Shown: piece after piece, positions 1 to 4,404 of the stretch | Layout: every line of letters begins with the position of its first letter | Numbering within the stretch: the stretch's first letter is position 1 | Source: SIG440 sp045647905 | GTDB taxonomy: Bacteria > Bacillota > Clostridia > Monoglobales > Monoglobaceae | Direction: 5' to 3' | Assembly: GCA_045647905.1 (NCBI GenBank) | Contig: JAZRMZ010000118.1 | Span: forward strand, 1 to 8,538 | Length of the DNA stretch: 8,538 nucleotides | Notes under the pieces: generated by a model | The model's database searches: none | Told to the model about the DNA's origin: nothing | The model's input: only the letters and a program-made list of their open reading frames with translations | Program-made: the position numbers and the translations under genes

Positions 1-25
1 TATGACATTACTATAAGCCGTTTAC

Positions 26-91
26 GTCATCCTGAGTGTAACGAAGGATCTTACCAAAGTATTTTACCCCAACATTTGTTAAATAATTATC
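26..91 (+). repeat. Dispersed intergenic repeat, copy A (bipartite)
   Basis: Block 1 (26-51) begins GTCATCCTGAG and ends GAAGGATCT. It matches 4341-4366 at 23 of 26 bases. After a 10-base unrelated spacer, block 2 (62-78, TTTTACCCCAACATTTG) is identical to 4378-4394. Within block 1, ATCCT (29-33) can pair with AGGAT (45-49). The copy lies in non-coding DNA upstream of the yqhQ promoter. A left partner arm, if there is one, would lie off the window edge. Function is unknown; it resembles REP-like or degenerate MITE-like elements. Confidence 0.7.
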
Positions 92-125
92 TTTTCACAA
101 TTCACAAATTATTCAAAAAAAGTTA

Positions 126-154
126 TTGTATATTTCATCCACTTATGCTATACT
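126..154 (+). promoter_or_regulatory. Sigma-A-type promoter for the yqhQ leader
   Basis: A -35 box TTGTAT (126-131) is followed by a 17-base spacer and a -10 box TATACT (149-154). Transcription would begin near 161, exactly where the first leader hairpin (GGGAA/TTCCC) begins. That coincidence supports both the promoter and the leader. It would drive yqhQ and prmC. Confidence 0.65.
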
Positions 155-160
155 GTATGC

Positions 161-360
161 AGGGAAGTTTGTTCCCTATTGAAAGTGAAGGTGATTAACG
201 TGAAAAATCACGTTAATTCTGCCTGCGGCATAAAGATTTGATTACCCGTGCGATTTTTTCGCCTTTGGCGGAAACACACATGGGTATAATTTCCATTATA
301 CGCCTTATCAGCCCACGGTAAGAGAAAGCGTATATTTTATGTTACTACTTTGTGGGCAGA
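161..360 (+). ncRNA. Unclassified structured leader RNA upstream of yqhQ
   Basis: About 200 non-coding bases from the predicted transcription start to the yqhQ start are dense in helices. They are GGGAA/TTCCC (162-166/172-176); a perfect 10-bp stem ATTAACGTGA/TCACGTTAAT (194-203/208-217, loop AAAA); TGCC/GGCA (220-223/227-230); ACCCGTG pairing 279-285 (one G-U) and enclosing an 8-bp stem (256-263/267-274); and a helix 298-309 with 317-333 (AGAAA bulge) that presents loop AGCCCAC (310-316). GCCCAC in that loop is complementary to GTGGGC (352-357), which would form a pseudoknot just before the start region. No intrinsic terminator is visible inside, so any control would more likely act on translation. 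I do not recognise a known riboswitch class. It could also be a free-standing small RNA. Confidence 0.5.
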
Positions 361-378
361 AAGGCTATGGAAATTAAA

Positions 379-1341
379 ATGAGCAAAAGCTGCGAAATAA
401 AAAAACACAAAACCTCCATCGGCGGTCAGGCTGTGATTGAGGGCGTTATGATGCGCGGTCCCGAAAAAATCGCAACGGCTGTACGCAAGCCCGACGGAGA
501 AATTGAAATGGAAGAAAAGCCCATAGGAAAGGGCAGAAAAAATAAAATTCTAAAGCTCCCAATCATCCGTGGTTGCATTAACTTCTTCGATTCAATGATT
601 CTGGGAATTCAATCATTGATGTATTCCGCAAAATTCTTTGACATTGACGATGAGGGCAATCAGATTGAGGAAGAACCCGGAAAGTTTGAACAATGGCTGA
701 ACAAAAAGCTGGGCAGCGAAAAGGCAACAACTGCCGTAATTTACATAGCGGTGGTGATTTCCCTTTTCTTCAGCGTGGGTCTTTTCATTCTTCTGCCTGC
801 AGTGATTTCGGAATTTTTCCGTGGATTTATCAAAAACCATCTTGCAATTACTGCAATTGAAGGCGGTGTCAGAATTGCCATATTTATGACCTACATCCTG
901 CTTGTTTCACGGATGAAGGACATAAAAAGAGTATTCATGTACCACGGTGCCGAACACAAAACAATCAACTGCTACGAAAGCGGCGAAGAACTGACTGTTG
1001 ACAATGTTCGCCGCCACACACGTCTGCACCCCCGTTGCGGAACGAGCTTTCTGCTGATTGTTATGGTCATCAGTATAATCATATTCTGGTTTATAACAAT
1101 CAAGCACCCCATACTTCGAATTCTTCTGAAGTTGGCATTGCTCCCCGTTGTTGCAGGCATTTCCTACGAAATCATCAAGTTTGCAGGACGCCACGACAAT
1201 TGGTTCACAGCAGCAATCAGCGCTCCGGGAAAATGGTTCCAGCACGTCACAACAAACGAACCCGACGACAGCCAGATTGAGGTTGCAATAACAGCATTCA
1301 AAGCCGTTATGCCCGAAAACAAGGAAGAAGCAAAATGGTAA
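379..1341 (+). CDS. yqhQ: DUF1385 (YqhQ-family) multipass membrane protein
   Basis: From ATG 379 this is a 320-residue DUF1385 protein. The N-terminal family signature GGQAVIEGVMMRGP is at residues 15-28. Hydrophobic segments follow at about 118-147, 159-178, 224-242 and 249-265. Between them are the conserved cytosolic-looking motifs YHGAEHKTINCYE (188-200) and RLHPRCGTSF (215-224). Its histidines, glutamate and cysteines suggest a metal or catalytic site, but that is an inference; the biochemical role of the family is unknown to me. Start choice: GTG 352 lies inside the predicted pseudoknot, and ATG 367 has AAAGG only 2 bases away. ATG 379 fits the usual short N-terminus, though its ribosome-binding site is weak, so any of the three is possible. 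It overlaps prmC by 7 bases, and pairing with prmC is common in Firmicutes. Confidence 0.9.
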   Translation: MSKSCEIKKHKTSIGGQAVIEGVMMRGPEKIATAVRKPDGEIEMEEKPIGKGRKNKILKLPIIRGCINFFDSMILGIQSLMYSAKFFDIDDEGNQIEEEPGKFEQWLNKKLGSEKATTAVIYIAVVISLFFSVGLFILLPAVISEFFRGFIKNHLAITAIEGGVRIAIFMTYILLVSRMKDIKRVFMYHGAEHKTINCYESGEELTVDNVRRHTRLHPRCGTSFLLIVMVISIIIFWFITIKHPILRILLKLALLPVVAGISYEIIKFAGRHDNWFTAAISAPGKWFQHVTTNEPDDSQIEVAITAFKAVMPENKEEAKW

Positions 1342-2168
1342 AACTAAAAGCTCTGCGAAGGTCCTCTGTTGAAAAACTTATTTCAGCGGGCAATGACAGT
1401 CCAACAGCCGATGTTGACAGCATTTTTCTTTCCCTTGGATTTTCAAAATCAGATATAATCATTGGCGAAAAGGAAATTACACCCCAAACACAAGAACATT
1501 TTGCCAACTCCCTTGAACGCTTGCTTTCGGGCGAACCTGTTCAATATATCGTTGGCGGCTGTGAATTTATGTCCCTATGGTTCAAGGTAAATTCTTCAAC
1601 TCTGATTCCAAGATGTGATACCGAAATCCTTGTTGAACAGTTGATTGAAAAACTCGGCAACAAACCCGTAAACATTCTTGACATCGGAACAGGCTCCGGT
1701 TGCATTGCAATAAGCCTTGCCCATTATCTGCCAAAGGCAAGAGTTCTTTCGGTTGATATTTCCGACAATGCTTTGAAAACAGCAAAAAAAAACGCCATTT
1801 TGAACAGAGTTGACGACAGATGTACCTTTGAAAAATGTGATATTCTGCAACAAGTGCCCCACTTCCTGCCCGATGTAATTGTTTCAAATCCGCCTTACAT
1901 TCCAAGACGGGACATCGACTCCCTTGACCGAAAGGTAAAGGACTTTGAGCCTTTGTCGGCATTAATCGGCGGCGGCGAAGACGGTCTTGATTTTTACAGA
2001 AGAATTGCGTCAGACATACCCCTTTCACAAAAAGGCACCCTTGCCTTTGAAGTTGGAATCGGGCAAGCACAGGACGTGGCAGAAATTATGTCCAAGCGCT
2101 TTGAAAACATACAAATAAAAAAAGACCTGAGCGGCATAGACCGCACGGTTATGGGAAACCTTAAATAA
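1335..2168 (+). CDS. prmC: Peptide chain release factor N5-glutamine methyltransferase
   Basis: PrmC (HemK) uses S-adenosylmethionine to methylate the glutamine of the GGQ motif in release factors RF1 and RF2, improving translation termination; it is cytosolic. The 277 residues match the family length. Visible are the N-terminal helical substrate-recognition domain, EPVQYIVGGCEF (67-78), the SAM-binding loop DIGTGSGCIAISLA (116-129), the acidic ribose ligand in VDIS (140-143), the catalytic NPPYI (185-189) that holds the glutamine, and GGGEDGLDFYR (212-222). The usual LIPRPDTE reads LIPRCDTE (90-97), a Pro-to-Cys change next to the active-site cleft; the other motifs are intact. The start overlaps the yqhQ stop (ATGGTAA), with AAGGA 9 bases upstream, so translation is probably coupled. 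prfA, a frequent downstream partner, is absent: a terminator follows directly. Confidence 0.96.
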   Translation: MVKLKALRRSSVEKLISAGNDSPTADVDSIFLSLGFSKSDIIIGEKEITPQTQEHFANSLERLLSGEPVQYIVGGCEFMSLWFKVNSSTLIPRCDTEILVEQLIEKLGNKPVNILDIGTGSGCIAISLAHYLPKARVLSVDISDNALKTAKKNAILNRVDDRCTFEKCDILQQVPHFLPDVIVSNPPYIPRRDIDSLDRKVKDFEPLSALIGGGEDGLDFYRRIASDIPLSQKGTLAFEVGIGQAQDVAEIMSKRFENIQIKKDLSGIDRTVMGNLK

Positions 2169-2182
2169 GCAATATTAAAAGT

Positions 2183-2221
2183 ATTGGAGTTGTTGCATTT
2201 GGCAACAACTCCAATGTTTTT
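2183..2221 (+). terminator. Intrinsic terminator after prmC (possibly two-way)
   Basis: A perfect 14-bp stem ATTGGAGTTGTTGC (2183-2196) with GCAACAACTCCAAT (2202-2215) has a 5-base loop and is followed by TTTTT (2217-2221). It begins 14 bases after the prmC stop. Read on the minus strand, the same hairpin is followed by ACTTTTAATATT, a weaker U-tract that may also stop read-through from murC. Confidence 0.92.
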
Positions 2222-2223
2222 AT

Positions 2224-2358
2224 CAATGTCATTAAGTTAAGTGTATATGCGAAAGTGTCATTCTGAGCGTAGCTGTAAGGCGAGGTCGAAGAATCTTATT
2301 TACCACAAAGATTCTTCACTACGTTCAGAATGACAAGCTGCTTAATTGAATGACATTG
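2224..2358. repeat. Nested palindromic element between prmC and murC
   Basis: Outer arms CAATGTCATTAAGTTAAG (2224-2241) and CTTAATTGAATGACATTG (2341-2358) are imperfect inverted repeats. Inside them are two head-to-head copies of the dispersed repeat. The left copy (2256-2297) starts TGTCATTCTGAG and carries an extra 14 bases (2273-2286). The right copy (2308-2335) is its reverse complement with two mismatches. The loop is about 10 bases. TTTTTTT (2361-2367) follows on the plus strand and overlaps the murC stop codon, so the element may serve as a second terminator. It sits between two convergent genes. No coding capacity is seen. Confidence 0.75.
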
Positions 2359-2365
2359 CGTTTTT

Positions 2366-3748
2366 TTATTCACCCTTTTCCACCAACGAATACCCCAGCT
2401 TGAAAATATCACCTGCGCCCATTGTGATTATCATATCCCCCGGCTTGATTCTTTCCAGAACATACCGCTTTATTGCATTGGAATCATTGATATAAATACC
2501 GCCTTTCATCAGGCTGACAACATCGCAGGAATGAATTGTTCCGTCATACTCCTCACGTGCAGGGTAAACATCCGTCACAATGGTTTTGTCAGCAAGACTG
2601 AGACTTTTTGCAAAATCCCCGGTAAACGCCTTGGTTCTTGAATAGGTATGGGGCTGAAAAATGCACCATACGTCACCTTTGGCGATTTTCTTTGCAGCAT
2701 TGAGAGTGCTTTCAATTTCAGTTGGATGATGGGCATAATCATCAATCACCACAGCACCCTTGACCTCGCCCAGCTTTTCAAACCTGCGCTTTGTTCCACA
2801 AAAACTTTCAAGACCTTTTTTGATTGAATCAACATCAACACCCAACTGCCATGCTGCAGCAAAAGCCCCCAAAGCATTCCTCACATTATGGTCGCCGTGA
2901 ACCGAAAGTTCGAGAGTTGCGGCATATTCGCCATAGGCATAAACCTCAAACTGAGTCAATCCCTTTTGGTTTATTGCGACATTTTTTGCATAGAAATCGT
3001 TACTTTCACTAATTATGCCATATTCCACAACTTTTATCTCAACATTTTCAACAACACTTTTTATGTTTTTATCGTCAGAACATACAATAATGCATCCAAG
3101 TGGTGAATTTAGTCTTGTAAATTTTTGAAAAGCTGTTATAATATGATTAATATCAGTAAAATAGTCAAGATGGTCTTCTTCGACATTTGTAATTACTGAT
3201 ATAAACGGACTGAAATGCAGGAAGCTTTCCACATATTCACAGGCCTCAAAAACAAGGTAATCATCATTGCCGATTTTGTAGTTGCCCCCGATTTGAGGAA
3301 GTTCTCCTCCAACCAGAATTGACGGTTCAAGACCAGCCTCAAGAAGAACCAACGACAGCATTGACGTCGTTGTGGTTTTTCCGTGTGTTCCGGCAACCGC
3401 AATTGGGAATTTGTATTTTTTCATCAATTGCCCAAGCAATTCGGCACGTTCCATCATTGGAATTCCAAGGGATTTTGCCTTGACAAGTTCAGGATTGTCC
3501 GCAGGAATCGCTGCCGTATAACACACAAGGTCGGGATCTTCCACCGCCTCTGCATTGTGCCCGATATGCACTTTAATTCCTTCACACATTAATCGACGTA
3601 CAATTCCGGTCTCCGTTCGGTCTGAACCCGAAACGCTGTAACCAAAATATTTCAGCATATGCGCAAGCGCGCTCATACTGATTCCGCCGATTCCCACCAT
3701 ATGTATATGTGCATTTTCGGGAAGATTGGAAAGCTGGATATTTTTCAA
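2366..3748 (-). CDS. murC: UDP-N-acetylmuramate--L-alanine ligase
   Basis: MurC uses ATP to add L-alanine to UDP-MurNAc, the first amino-acid step of peptidoglycan stem-peptide synthesis in the cytosol. From the TTG start it has 460 residues, the usual length. In order: UDP-binding VGIGGISM (18-25), the ATP P-loop AGTHGKTTTT (119-128), EACEYVESF (168-176), EEDHLDYF (190-197), HGDHNVRNALGA (284-295), GTKRRFE (318-324), DDYAHHPTEI (336-345) and FQPHTYSRT (364-372), then the C-terminal ligase domain. No key motif is missing. Start choice: TAAGGAG directly touches ATG 3757, leaving no spacer, whereas in-frame TTG 3748 is 9 bases from it; ATG 3757 remains possible (463 residues). It is divergent from spoVG and convergent with prmC. 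Confidence 0.96.
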   Translation of the reverse strand: MKNIQLSNLPENAHIHMVGIGGISMSALAHMLKYFGYSVSGSDRTETGIVRRLMCEGIKVHIGHNAEAVEDPDLVCYTAAIPADNPELVKAKSLGIPMMERAELLGQLMKKYKFPIAVAGTHGKTTTTSMLSLVLLEAGLEPSILVGGELPQIGGNYKIGNDDYLVFEACEYVESFLHFSPFISVITNVEEDHLDYFTDINHIITAFQKFTRLNSPLGCIIVCSDDKNIKSVVENVEIKVVEYGIISESNDFYAKNVAINQKGLTQFEVYAYGEYAATLELSVHGDHNVRNALGAFAAAWQLGVDVDSIKKGLESFCGTKRRFEKLGEVKGAVVIDDYAHHPTEIESTLNAAKKIAKGDVWCIFQPHTYSRTKAFTGDFAKSLSLADKTIVTDVYPAREEYDGTIHSCDVVSLMKGGIYINDSNAIKRYVLERIKPGDMIITMGAGDIFKLGYSLVEKGE

Positions 3749-3799
3749 TTGTTTCATCTCCTTAGGATTTTGTCAGAAATAAATAACCTTTATAATGTT

Positions 3800-3828
3800 A
3801 TTTTACCACAAAATTCAAAATATATCAA
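3800..3828 (-). promoter_or_regulatory. Sigma-A-type promoter for murC
   Basis: On the minus strand, -35 TTGATA (3828-3823), a 17-base spacer and -10 TAAAAT (3805-3800) give a near-consensus promoter. The transcript would start near 3793, leaving a short leader before the ribosome-binding site. A second, less well spaced TTGAAT/TATAAA pair overlaps it. Confidence 0.6.
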
Positions 3829-3858
3829 TATAAGTTATTATATTAATATTTAATATTT

Positions 3859-3888
3859 TTATTCAGCAAATAATTAAAAAGATATAAT
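3859..3888 (+). promoter_or_regulatory. Probable spoVG promoter
   Basis: A perfect -10 TATAAT lies at 3883-3888, about 25 bases before the spoVG start codon. The -35 is poor: TTATTC at 3859-3864 with an 18-base spacer is the best I see. The weak -35 may mean an activator or an alternative sigma factor, but no clear sigma-H signature is visible. Confidence 0.45.
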
Positions 3889-3913
3889 CTATTAACAAAG
3901 GTGGGTGCATTTT

Positions 3914-4189
3914 ATGCAAATCACTGACATCAAAGTCAGAAAAATCAACGCAGAAGGCAGAATGAAAGCCGTTGTTTCCGTAACATTCGACGATGCTTTT
4001 GTTGTTCATGACATCAAAGTTATCGAAGGACAGGAAAAACTTTTCATTGCAATGCCAAGTCGCAAAACTCCCGACGGTGAATTCAAGGATATTGCACATC
4101 CTATCAACGCCGAAATGAGGGAACTCCTTCAGAAGATGATTCTTGAAAAATACGAAGAATCTTTGAACGAAACAGCATTTGAAGAATAA
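3914..4189 (+). CDS. spoVG: SpoVG regulatory protein
   Basis: SpoVG is a small cytosolic nucleic-acid-binding protein. It was first known for its effect on septation and sporulation in Bacillus, and later as a DNA- or RNA-binding regulator in Staphylococcus, Listeria and Borrelia. The 91 residues match the family closely: MQITDIKVRKI at the start, SVTFDDAFVVHDIKVIEG (22-39), and LFIAMPSRKTPDGEFKDIAH (43-62), followed by an acidic C-terminal helix. The start is ATG 3914, since GGTGG (3900-3904) is well spaced before it; an upstream in-frame GTG at 3905 lies inside that site and is rejected. It is monocistronic, between a promoter and a strong terminator. Which genes it controls cannot be read here. 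Its presence does not prove sporulation, since non-sporulating Firmicutes also carry it. Confidence 0.96.
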   Translation: MQITDIKVRKINAEGRMKAVVSVTFDDAFVVHDIKVIEGQEKLFIAMPSRKTPDGEFKDIAHPINAEMRELLQKMILEKYEESLNETAFEE

Positions 4190-4207
4190 GACATAAAAAA
4201 ATAAAGT

Positions 4208-4257
4208 AAAAAAGTGATAATGTTCCGTCGTGTCAGGCGAAATTTTATCACTTTTTT
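4208..4257. terminator. Two-way terminator between spoVG and the csaB fusion
   Basis: AAAAAAGTGATAA (4208-4220) pairs perfectly with TTATCACTTTTTT (4245-4257) around a 24-base loop. The A-tract and T-tract are symmetric, so each strand ends its hairpin in a U-run. It would terminate spoVG and also the long minus-strand unit coming the other way. The wide loop makes it less ideal than the prmC terminator. Confidence 0.75.
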
Positions 4258-4296
4258 CTTTGGTTCTTTTTCAAATATTGACGATGATGAAAATCG

Positions 4297-4402
4297 TCTT
4301 CGCTCATTGCTCAGAATAACATTAACATAAACCAATCAGGGTCATTCTGAGTGTAGCGAAGAATCTCTTTTTGAATGTTTTACCCCAACATTTGGTAAAA
4401 AC
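4297..4402. repeat. Dispersed intergenic repeat, copy B with inverted partner
   Basis: TCTTCGCTCATTGCTCAG (4297-4314, continuing to 4320) is a degraded inverted copy of GTCATTCTGAGTGTAGCGAAG (from 4341, continuing to 4366). After the second arm comes the same block 2 as in copy A, TTTTACCCCAACATTTG (4378-4394), giving a bipartite unit that ends 3 bases before the csaB stop codon. A small extra hairpin GACGAT/ATCGTC lies at its left edge (4280-4298). Like the element at 2224-2358, it lies between convergent genes. Confidence 0.7.
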
Positions 4403-4404
4403 GT

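Noticed and set aside
161..345. Cobalamin riboswitch
   Set aside because: The layout of a first hairpin, a GAAAGTGAA stretch, a second hairpin and a CTGCC segment is faintly similar, but the conserved core (GCCACTG and the GGAGACCTGCC-type end) is missing.
161..345. 6S RNA or tmRNA
   Set aside because: GCCTGCGGCA recalls part of E. coli 6S RNA, but it is near the 5' end and there is no single long rod with a central bubble. The tmRNA ends and tag frame are absent.
1582..2070. Minus-strand open frame of 162 codons opposite prmC
   Set aside because: It lies wholly within prmC, has a Cys/Arg/Leu-rich low-complexity product, and has no start signals.
3859..3888. Sigma-H promoter for spoVG, as in Bacillus subtilis
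   Set aside because: The -10 is a clear sigma-A TATAAT, and no sigma-H -35/-10 pair could be made out with the right spacing.
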